From JAPLJM01 sp963708515 (lineage in GTDB: Bacteria; Desulfobacterota; Syntrophia; Syntrophales; Fen-1087): 11,304 nucleotides of DNA. Positions within the stretch are counted from its first letter, which is position 1, and each line of letters opens with the position of its first letter. Shown here piece by piece: positions 5,694 to 11,304 of this stretch. The notes beneath the pieces were generated by a model. The model was not told the origin of the DNA. It ran no database searches and saw nothing but the letters and a program-made list of their open reading frames with translations. The position numbers and the translations under genes are program-made. Where the stretch lies: NCBI GenBank assembly GCA_963708515.1, contig CAVPSX010000010.1, positions 1 to 11,304 of the forward strand. Direction: 5' to 3'.

Positions 5694-7346
5694 TCATTCG
5701 CCGTTCATGCGCTCGATCACGTCATTTCCGGTTTCCCGATAGGGCAGGGATTCACGGATCGGCGCGGGGATACGGCCGTATTTTCCCTCAAAGGCTTCGA
5801 GGTATTGCCTGCGTCCGCTCAGAAAGTCCGCCACTCTTTTCTTCATGAGCTTCCGGTCTGTAAATAACCGGCGGGCCCGCATCTGATCGAGGTTCGCCCG
5901 GTCACACTTGATGGGGTAATGATGGCCCAGGCAGTCTGTCTCCACGCTGAAACGGAGCTGCTTGCGGATGAGGTCGTTGTAGGCCGCCAGGGACTGCCGG
6001 AGGGTCACTTTTTCATCCAGGGGGCCGATGGTCCCCGTATTGGCCAGGTAGCAGGGAATCCTGTTTCGTCTGATAATATCGTGGAAAATCATAGCGTGTT
6101 CCAGGCGGTCACCCGACACAAAGGGATCGAGAAAGAATTCCCGCTTGAACTTGCCCGCCTCCTCGGGATTGCCACCGCTGCTCTCGATCGATTCTCCGTA
6201 GATGAACAGCATGGTGGCCTGCTCGGTTGTCAGCCGGCTGATGACGTTCACGAGCGGGTTCCGGGTCAGAATAATAATGGTATGGAGCTTCTGCGCCCGC
6301 AGACTTTTCGAGGCAATTTCCAGATTGTCGCGCGTCACAATGGCGCGGGCGTTTCCTGTTTTGACAAGATCCTTGAAATCGGGGATGTATGGATACTTGG
6401 TGACGGCCACGTTTTCCAGGAAGGCGTCTCTGGACTCGGCGGCGCGCAGGATCTCCGGCTGGCTTTCATCGAGCCCCTCCGTTTTGACATAGAGCCCGCC
6501 GATCTCGAAGGCCGCGTAACTGCCGTCAAAACCGATCGTGCCGCCGTCGTCACCGATCATTTCGGATCGTTCGCGCGGCAGTTTGGCAAATTTGCGGCAC
6601 AGCGTCGTCGTTTTCCCGGTGGCCGTAAGCCCCGAAACGGCCGTGACCACTTCCTGCAATTCCGGCCGTTCGGTCTTCTCGTCGTAGATCCACAGATCAT
6701 CCCGCCGTGCGCCGGTGTGCAGGAAGATCCCCGTTTTGTCGATGGCCTTGATCCGCCAGTCCTCGAACTGAAAAACCCCCTTCTTGCCCTCTCCGAGATA
6801 GATCGTGTTGCGGCAGATCTTTACCTGATCGCCGCGCCGGTCTCCCATGAAGAGACGGACCGTGACGTCCTTGTCCAGCAGTTTCTTTGCCTTGTTGGCT
6901 TCAAAGTGCTCATCGGTAAAATAAATGATTGTATAGGTGGGGTCGGCAACGACGCGCGCTTCGGGCCGGTCGAAGAGCAATTTCAGGCCGTAGGCAACCT
7001 GGGCATAGGTCTCGGGAAGCAGAAAACGGACGGTCACCCCATCCAGTCCGTCGCCGACGATGGTATCCAGGGAAATGACGCGCTCCTTGCCGAGGACTTC
7101 AACGGCCTGCCTTGCCAGCCTTTCTTCGGGCTCTCCGAAGGGATGATCGACGCTGTTTCGGGTATGGGGGGCCGAGCGGTTCGCCGGTTCGGAGTCGGCC
7201 GCCACCGAACCGAGCTGGGTCTGAATGACTCCGTCCTGCCTCAGGGCAATGCGCTTCAGCTCTTCCAGAGACAAGCCCTCGATGAGGCGCTTGTCCCGCC
7301 GGGCCTCTGCATATATTTGCCTTGCGGTCGACTTGAAAATACTCAT
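5694..7346 (-). CDS. pckA: Divergent ATP-type phosphoenolpyruvate carboxykinase
   Basis: The 550-residue protein aligns in motif order with ATP-dependent PEP carboxykinase, which interconverts oxaloacetate + ATP with PEP + CO2 + ADP. Visible equivalents of the catalytic core are YLGEGKKGVF (183-192; Lys188/189), FLHTGA (His210), the P-loop GLTATGKTTT (239-248), the metal-binding MIGDDGGT (263-270; Asp266/267) and NARAIVTR (332-339; Arg335 for the substrate carboxylate). The later segment normally reading LTADAFGVLPP is here LTRNPLVNVIS (360-370), followed by a recognisable RLTTEQA. About 80 N-terminal residues and the C-terminal tail after 460 do not resemble E. coli PckA. Together this suggests a distinct subfamily, active as a kinase-fold enzyme but with an altered nucleotide-side loop. 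Start ATG 7346 has a GAGGA site upstream. It follows the M50 gene by 50 bases and precedes the thioesterase by 19. Confidence 0.82.
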   Translation of the reverse strand: MSIFKSTARQIYAEARRDKRLIEGLSLEELKRIALRQDGVIQTQLGSVAADSEPANRSAPHTRNSVDHPFGEPEERLARQAVEVLGKERVISLDTIVGDGLDGVTVRFLLPETYAQVAYGLKLLFDRPEARVVADPTYTIIYFTDEHFEANKAKKLLDKDVTVRLFMGDRRGDQVKICRNTIYLGEGKKGVFQFEDWRIKAIDKTGIFLHTGARRDDLWIYDEKTERPELQEVVTAVSGLTATGKTTTLCRKFAKLPRERSEMIGDDGGTIGFDGSYAAFEIGGLYVKTEGLDESQPEILRAAESRDAFLENVAVTKYPYIPDFKDLVKTGNARAIVTRDNLEIASKSLRAQKLHTIIILTRNPLVNVISRLTTEQATMLFIYGESIESSGGNPEEAGKFKREFFLDPFVSGDRLEHAMIFHDIIRRNRIPCYLANTGTIGPLDEKVTLRQSLAAYNDLIRKQLRFSVETDCLGHHYPIKCDRANLDQMRARRLFTDRKLMKKRVADFLSGRRQYLEAFEGKYGRIPAPIRESLPYRETGNDVIERMNGE

Positions 7347-7396
7347 GCTTCTTTTCCTCGAAGAACAGTGAATTTAGAAACGTGACCGCGCGGGAC

Positions 7397-8019
7397 TTAT
7401 GGCAATAACATCCTGATCAGCGCCAGAATGATCGAGCGGAAAAAGGCAATCAGCGGATTCAGCGCCCCCAAAAACAGCAGGCCGATGATGATAAAGAATC
7501 CATAGGGTTCAATCCGGGAAAAGGAATATCGCAGTCTCTCCGGCAGAAATCCCATCAGGATTTTCGACCCGTCCAGGGGCGGGATCGGGATCAGATTGAA
7601 GGCGGCCAGCATGATGTTGATCTGTGCCAGATAGCTGAGCAGCGTTGCCGTCACCTCTCCCGGAGACGGCGTGAGCAGCCGGTACAGAAAAAAAGCCAGG
7701 AAGGCCAGGATCATATTCGTAATGATGCCCGCTGACGAAACGAGGATGAGGCCTTTTTTTTCATCCCGGATGTAGTTGAAGTTGACCGGCACGGGTTTGG
7801 CCCAGCCGAAACCAAAGAGAAACAGCATGATCGTCCCGATGGGATCGAGATGCCTCAGAGGATTGAGGCTCAGGCGGCCCTGCATTTGGCCGTCGGATCA
7901 CCCATGCGCCAGGCCACCCATCCGTGGGCCAGCTCATGCAGGACGACGGAGTACATCAGCGGAATGGCCAGCAGGACAAACGCCAGCGGATCGTTGAGCA
8001 GCAGGTTAAGCAGTCCCAT
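7397..8019 (-). CDS. Site-2 protease family (M50) membrane metalloprotease (single-base frameshift)
   Basis: The restored protein of 207 residues is a compact M50 intramembrane zinc protease of the rhomboid-sized type common in bacteria. The start at ATG 8019 gives MGLLNLLLNDPLAF, then the zinc motif HELAH (28-32) in the first helix. The frame then breaks at the three-T run 7885-7887 (plus strand): the direct frame stops at once, whereas one added base continues TAK-MQGRLSLNPLRHLDPIGT and runs to 7397. The second active-site motif, FNLIPIPPLDG, carries the third zinc ligand (Asp). Further membrane helices surround it. A plain open-frame search finds only the part from 7885, which lacks HELAH and would be called inactive. 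No PDZ domain is present. It lies 69 bases after the FMN-barrel gene and 50 before PEP carboxykinase. The substrate is unknown. Confidence 0.9.
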
Positions 8020-8088
8020 ATCGATGTTCTTTCCCTGTTCCTGGTTTTACAAGTGTCAGTTTCGCAGAGCCCTGCGCTTCTGTCAATT

Positions 8089-8528
8089 CTATTCAACCGT
8101 CGCGAAGCTGGCCTCCGCGACCCCTTCCAGCAGTTGCAGTGACTTGATCCGGACGGTGAAAAACTCGGCGTCTGGGTCCTCCGCCAGGATATCCAGGTGC
8201 GGATGCCGTTCCAGGAGCAGCGCTCTGATCATGTCCCGTTTTTTCTGATCCTTCACTTCCTCAAACAGGCCATTGACCGTCAGGGCCCTGGTCTGGGACC
8301 GCTTTCTCCGCGATCCTCCTCGCGCGTGTCAATGAGAAGACTGATCGCGGGGTTGTCTTTCAGATTCCGGTATTTTTTTGTTTTCCTGAACGTGACCATG
8401 TACATTTCGCGGCAATCCGCATCCGTAGCATAAGACATCAGCGAACAGTGGGGCTGATCGCCCGAAACCGTCGCCAGGACACAGACATTCTGGGATCTGA
8501 CCAGATCTTTCATCTTTTCCAACATCAT
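8089..8528 (-). CDS. Pyridoxamine 5'-phosphate oxidase-like FMN-binding protein (single-base frameshift)
   Basis: The first 70 residues (MMLEKMKDLVRSQNVCVLAT, then PHCSLMSYATDADCREMYMV, KTKKYRNLKDNPAISLLID) are the N-terminal half of a split-barrel FMN protein of the pyridoxamine 5'-phosphate oxidase-like superfamily. In the direct frame it stops at 8280 after an unrelated PRPGP tail. With one base restored at the three-T run 8303-8305 (plus strand), it continues RSQTRALTVNGLFEEVKDQK and ends FFTVRIKSLQLLEGVAEASF at 8089, about 146 residues, the family's usual size. The family includes heme- and F420-binding relatives; oxidase activity on pyridoxamine phosphate should not be assumed. Two overlapping ATGs (8528 and 8525) follow an AAGGAG site. 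It is divergent from mutY and heads a likely four-gene run. Confidence 0.85.
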
Positions 8529-8663
8529 TCCGTCTCCTTGGCATTCTCTCTCCGCTCACGGCAGAGGACCGGGGTAATGGAAATTATCGTGTCATAAAAC
8601 ATAATCACACCATTTTGGCAATATGATTTGAACTTTTCCGGCGGCCCATGTAAACATCCCCCT
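8529..8663. promoter_or_regulatory. Divergent intergenic region between FMN-barrel gene and mutY
   Basis: These 135 bases must hold the promoters of both divergent genes. The best plus-strand candidate is a TATGAT at 8622-8627 without a convincing -35. On the minus strand, TTGCCA (8620-8615) precedes a TATGAC at a long 19-base spacing. Neither is strong enough to name as a mapped promoter. Confidence 0.35.
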
Positions 8664-9739
8664 ATGAAAAAAACGGATATCCTGATTGCAAAAGCGCTGC
8701 TTGCCTGGTACGACCGGCACCGGCGCATGTTGCCCTGGCGAGAGCATCCCGATCCCTACCGGGTCTGGATCTCGGAAATCATGCTCCAGCAGACGCAGGT
8801 GGATACGGTCATCCCCTATTACCCCGGTTTCTGAAATGGTTTCCCGATGTGTCCGCACTGGCCGCGGCGCCGCTGGACGACGTGCTTAAGGCCTGGGAAA
8901 ATCTGGGCTATTATGCCCGGGCGCGGCATCTGCACCAGGCCGCACGGATTTTGGTCGAAAAATTCAACGGTGTTCTACCGGATACCTGGGAGGCGATCAT
9001 CACGCTGCCCGGCATCGGCGACTACACGGCCGGCGCCATCCTGAGCATCGCCTTCGGAAAACCCTTGCCCGCTGTGGACGGCAACGCAAATCGCGTCCTG
9101 AGCCGGCTCTACGCCGTCCGTGAGCTTGTGAACCGGCGGGAAACACAAAAAAGGCTTCATGCCCTGGCCGCATCGCTGATTCCGGAAACTGCGCCGGGAT
9201 CGTTCAATCAGGCCTTGATGGATCTGGGCGCCATGATCTGCACCCCGAAATCGCCCACCTGTGCGGACTGCCCCCTGCGGATACCATGCAGGGCCCGGCA
9301 GGACGGCCTGCAGGATCTGCTTCCGATGTCTGAAAAGAAGCCGGCAACGCCGCATGAGCGCGTCACCGCCGCCGTCATCTTCAACGGGCAGGGGCAGGCG
9401 CTGATTGTCCGGCGACCCGCCCAGGGGTTGCTGGGGTCGCTCTGGAAATTCCCCGGCGGCATCGTGGGAAAAAAGGAAATGCTCGAAGAAGGGCTCGCGC
9501 GCACGGTTCGGGAAGAGTTGGGCATCCGGATCCGGGTCGGAAAGCCGCTTGCATCCGTCAATCATGCCTACACGCATTTCCGGATCACCCTCACCGCCTT
9601 CCGCTGTTTCCGGCACTCCGGACGGCCCCGCGCGCTCGCCTGCCAGGAGTGGCGCTGGGCATCGCGGGAGGATCTCGAAAAGCTGACGTTCTCCAAAGCC
9701 GATCGCACCGTGATCTCGATGATAAAGTTGTTTTCCTGA
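8664..9739 (+). CDS. mutY: A/G-specific adenine DNA glycosylase MutY (single-base frameshift)
   Basis: MutY removes adenine mispaired with 8-oxoguanine. The restored protein has 358 residues, normal length. In order: PYRVWISEIMLQQTQVD (31-47, catalytic Glu38), the helix-hairpin-helix LPGIGDYTAGA (115-125), VDGNANRV with catalytic Asp139, and the 4Fe-4S ligands Cys193, Cys200, Cys203 and Cys209 in the exact C-x6-C-x2-C-x5-C spacing. A C-terminal Nudix-like domain follows (FPGG 263-266, TVREELGI 281-288, HAYTHF 301-306) that reads 8-oxoguanine. At the C-run 8822-8825 the direct frame stops after IPYYPGF; one added C gives YPRFLKWFPDVSALAAAP, as in other MutY proteins. I chose ATG 8664 (MKKTDILIAK), the conserved beginning, although no good ribosome site precedes it; a TTG at 8628 is open but less likely. 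Confidence 0.95.
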
Positions 9740-9920
9740 AGAAATGCAGCGGGATGGCAATGCTGTATCAAGAGACAATGATCGTCATCGCTCCGGACAG
9801 GTGGAAAGCTTTGCATTACCCGTGAAAAATGGTTCGTAAGCGGCGAATCAAAGATTTTTCGACTTTCCGGAAATTAGATTAAGTTATTGATTTTAATCAT
9901 ATATAAGCCGTATAATTTCT

Positions 9921-10268
9921 TTAGCGAAAAAGATTTTGAGCCGCGGCGAAGCCATTTTTCAAAGGTCTCAGGTGGTCATTCTTGTCATCGATGTGGAGGA
10001 TATAAAGATTATCCGCCCGCAGGTTCCGTAATCCTTATATATTCGCCGGTACCTTTTTGACCTGAAGGAACTTCTCCATGTCTATTTTATACTTCCTGAA
10101 AATGTCAAACAGGGCATCACCCCCTTTGACGATCTCATTGATCTCGCTGATGTTTTCCGTCACGGGCTGAATCGCGACCGCTTTCAGCCCGGCAGGGGCA
10201 TACAGATAGCTTCCGATCAGGATCATGGACACCAGCGATACCACAACGGTAACATATAACAGGCGCAT
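9921..10268 (-). pseudogene. N-terminal remnant of an M23-type (LysM/OapA-like) cell-wall peptidase, with internal stop
   Basis: From ATG 10268 (ribosome site GAGAGGA seven bases upstream) 77 residues are open: a signal anchor (residues 4-22), a short linker, then VKGGDALFDIFRKYKIDMEK, the repeat-like domain that precedes the metallopeptidase in many M23 murein hydrolases. A TAA stop at 10037-10035 interrupts it, yet in the same frame the translation resumes with LRNLRADNLYILHIDD, which is just what this domain normally continues with, and ends at 9921. A TAC or TAT in place of TAA would restore the 115-residue frame. The peptidase domain itself is absent; mutY lies beyond. A strong promoter precedes it. 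Either this is a decayed gene or a short 77-residue LysM-like anchored protein is genuinely made. Confidence 0.6.
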
Positions 10269-10318
10269 CAAAAAATCCTCTCTGCAAAGTCCGCAAGGTG
10301 TTGCGTTTTGCAGGATCG

Positions 10319-10348
10319 ACTATAGGACAAGAACCTTTTGTATGTCAA
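10319..10348 (-). promoter_or_regulatory. Strong sigma70-type promoter for the M23 remnant
   Basis: On the minus strand, a perfect -35 TTGACA (10348-10343), an 18-base spacer and -10 TATAGT (10324-10319, five of six). The predicted start near 10312 leaves a leader of about 44 bases before ATG 10268. A promoter this good in front of a broken gene suggests recent decay or a still-expressed short product. Confidence 0.7.
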
Positions 10349-10476
10349 CCTCATTATTTCGCGCCGGGTCACGATTCACGTCACCGTCTTCCAACGCACG
10401 GAAGGCTTTTCTTTTTCACTGAATTCGGCTATATTTCCGCCATCGAGAGATCGTTATCCTAAGAAAGGAGTTCGAT

Positions 10477-10964
10477 ATGTCCCGGGAAAAAATTCCTGTC
10501 ACGACGGCCCTGCTGGCTCTGAAAAAACATCAGGTAACCTTCATCCCCCGACCCTATAAATATGAAGAGCGCGGCGGGACCCGGGTGTCAGCGCGGGAAC
10601 TGGGCGTTGACGAACATGAAGTCATCAAGACGCTGGTCATGGAAGACGAGCACAAGTCGCCGCTTATCATCCTGATGCACGGCGACAGGGAAGTCTCCAC
10701 CAAGACCCTGGCCCGCATTCTCGGGGTAAAGGCCGTAAATCCCTGTGATCCCAATACCGCAGAGAAGCATACCGGTTTCAAGGTCGGGGGAACATCGCCT
10801 TTTGGTACAAAAAAACTTTGCCCCTCTACATGGAAGAAACCATTGCCGACCTGCCCCGGATCCTGATCAATGCGGGCGCCCGAGGGTTTCTGGCGGAGAT
10901 GTCGCCGTCCGAACTGATCCGGGTTCTGCAGCCGACTCCCGTGAAATGCGGAATGGCTTCTTAA
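10477..10964 (+). CDS. ybaK: YbaK family Cys-tRNA(Pro)/aminoacyl-tRNA deacylase (single-base frameshift)
   Basis: YbaK hydrolyses mischarged aminoacyl-tRNA, classically Cys-tRNA(Pro), in trans. The restored 162-residue protein is full length. It begins MSREKIPVTTALLALKKHQV and contains HEVIKTLVME (47-56), whose Lys51 corresponds to the conserved catalytic lysine. TGFKVGGTSPFGTKK (99-113) is the family signature. At the seven-A run 10809-10815 the direct frame diverges and stops at 10866; with one A restored it reads TLPLYMEETIADLPRILINA and continues through ARGFLAEMSPSELIRVLQPT to a stop at 10964. The start has an AAGGAG site seven bases upstream. It is divergent from the M23 remnant; no convincing promoter was seen, only a TATATT at about 10429-10434 without a good -35. 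Confidence 0.94.
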
Positions 10965-10985
10965 AAAACAAAACTCTATGCGCAC

Positions 10986-11014
10986 TTGACGTTATGCTCA
11001 TTCGTCATTATAAT
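10986..11014 (+). promoter_or_regulatory. Near-consensus sigma70-type promoter for the zinc-ribbon gene
   Basis: TTGACG (10986-10991, five of six), a 17-base spacer and a perfect TATAAT (11009-11014) make the best plus-strand promoter in the window. The predicted start is near 11021, giving a leader of about 70 bases before ATG 11091. It begins 21 bases after the ybaK stop. Confidence 0.78.
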
Positions 11015-11090
11015 TAATCCCAAGGTTAAAAGGCAATTTATCCGGATCGAGACTTTGGAAAAGACTCGCCGGGCCCTTTTGAGTGTGACC

Positions 11091-11304
11091 ATGAGCTCCG
11101 AACAAATGATTATCCGCTGTCTTAACTGCGGAATGAAAAATCGCATCCCCAAGCAGCGCCTGCAGGACAAGCCTGCCTGCGGCCACTGCAAGGCCCCTCT
11201 GGATGAAATGATCATCCGTTGCCTTCGCTGCGGGACCAAAAACCGCATGCCCGAGGATCGGATCAATGACAGCCCCAAGTGTGGTAAATGCGCCGCCCCG
11301 CTGG
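11091..11304 (+). CDS. Tandem TrxC-like zinc-ribbon protein, N-terminal part
   Basis: The gene starts at ATG 11091 and runs off the right edge; 71 complete codons are visible. It holds two copies of a 34-residue unit of the form MIIRCLxCGxKNRxPxxRxxDxPxCGxCxAPL, with cysteine pairs at 10/13 and 30/33, and again at 44/47 and 64/67. This unit is the zinc ribbon found once at the N-terminus of thioredoxin 2 (TrxC), so the hidden part may hold a thioredoxin domain with a CxxC active site, or further ribbons. The ribosome site is weak (GAG seven bases before ATG); in-frame GTG and TTG codons just upstream are possible starts. The nearby promoter supports expression on this strand. Zinc-ribbon identity is firm; a thioredoxin function is an inference. 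Confidence 0.78.
   Translation, partial: MSSEQMIIRCLNCGMKNRIPKQRLQDKPACGHCKAPLDEMIIRCLRCGTKNRMPEDRINDSPKCGKCAAPL

Noticed and set aside
5919..7385. Long plus-strand open frame of 488 codons opposite the PEP carboxykinase gene
   Set aside because: It is antisense to a gene with clear family motifs, has no family resemblance or ribosome site, and is explained by the GC-rich codon pattern of the real gene.
8063..8076. Hairpin CGCAG-AGCC-CTGCG between the FMN-barrel and M50 genes
   Set aside because: The five-base stem has no T-run on either strand, so it is not a terminator, and it is too short to support another role.
8975..9778. Minus-strand open frame of 267 codons opposite mutY
   Set aside because: It is a shadow of mutY, whose motifs, catalytic residues and iron-sulfur cysteines are unambiguous on the plus strand.
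9864..9899. Palindromes TTTCCGGAAA (9864-9873) and TGATTTTAATCA (9888-9899) as a terminator for mutY
   Set aside because: They are short, AT-rich at the ends and separate; neither makes a GC-rich stem followed by a T-run.
9887..9916. Plus-strand promoter-like TTGATT, 18-base spacer, TATAAT
   Set aside because: The -10 is perfect, but it lies in AT-rich DNA after mutY and would only transcribe the antisense strand of the M23 remnant; no gene or stable RNA follows. AT-rich chance match is the simpler reading.
1..11304. A new defence or mobile system in the window
   Set aside because: There is no integrase, transposase, nuclease, helicase, methylase, reverse transcriptase or repeat array; the only toxin-antitoxin trace is the short higA remnant.

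Overview
The window looks like ordinary bacterial chromosome of moderately high GC, densely packed, with canonical Shine-Dalgarno sites and sigma70-type promoters. The gene mix (flavoredoxin-like flavin reductase, DUF3795 cysteine-rich protein, divergent ATP-type PEP carboxykinase, several small FMN-barrel and hotdog proteins) fits an anaerobic Desulfobacterota (deltaproteobacterial, Syntrophales-like) genome. That placement is an inference from gene content; there is no rRNA or tRNA here to fix it. I see no phage, transposon, CRISPR or defence island.

Layout. (1) Bases 1-2500, minus strand: a six-gene run probably driven by a very good promoter at 2472-2500. It encodes a hypothetical two-helix membrane protein, a four-helix membrane protein, a DUF3795 protein, a cyclophilin-type peptidyl-prolyl isomerase, a C-terminal remnant of a HigA-type antitoxin, and a flavin reductase running off the left edge. 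(2) 2497-3351, minus: aat (leucyl/phenylalanyl-tRNA-protein transferase) with its own promoter. (3) 3352-3723: no recognisable gene. (4) 3724-5173, plus: a lysophospholipid acyltransferase-like gene, then a metallo-beta-lactamase-fold hydrolase with its own promoter and a palindrome at the start site. (5) 5213-8528, minus: a likely four-gene run of FMN-barrel protein, M50 site-2-type protease, divergent PEP carboxykinase and hotdog thioesterase. (6) 8664-9739, plus: mutY. (7) 9921-10268, minus: a degenerate N-terminal remnant of an M23-type cell-wall peptidase behind an excellent promoter. (8) 10477-10964, plus: ybaK. (9) 11091-11304, plus: start of a protein with two tandem TrxC-like zinc ribbons, behind a near-consensus promoter, cut by the right edge.

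The most striking property of the window is technical or evolutionary rather than a new system. Six recognisable genes (aat, the acyltransferase, the M50 protease, the FMN-barrel gene, mutY, ybaK) are each broken by the apparent loss of exactly one base in a homopolymer run, and each reads on correctly in the next frame. This pattern is what uncorrected homopolymer sequencing error produces, so the coordinates given for these six span both frames and the proteins described are the restored ones. Two other broken genes (higA remnant, M23 remnant) are not explained by homopolymer loss and look like real decay.

The genes are mostly housekeeping: DNA repair (mutY), translation quality control (ybaK), N-end-rule tagging (aat), gluconeogenesis (PEPCK), protein folding and membrane proteolysis. 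I found no convincing undescribed multi-gene system.
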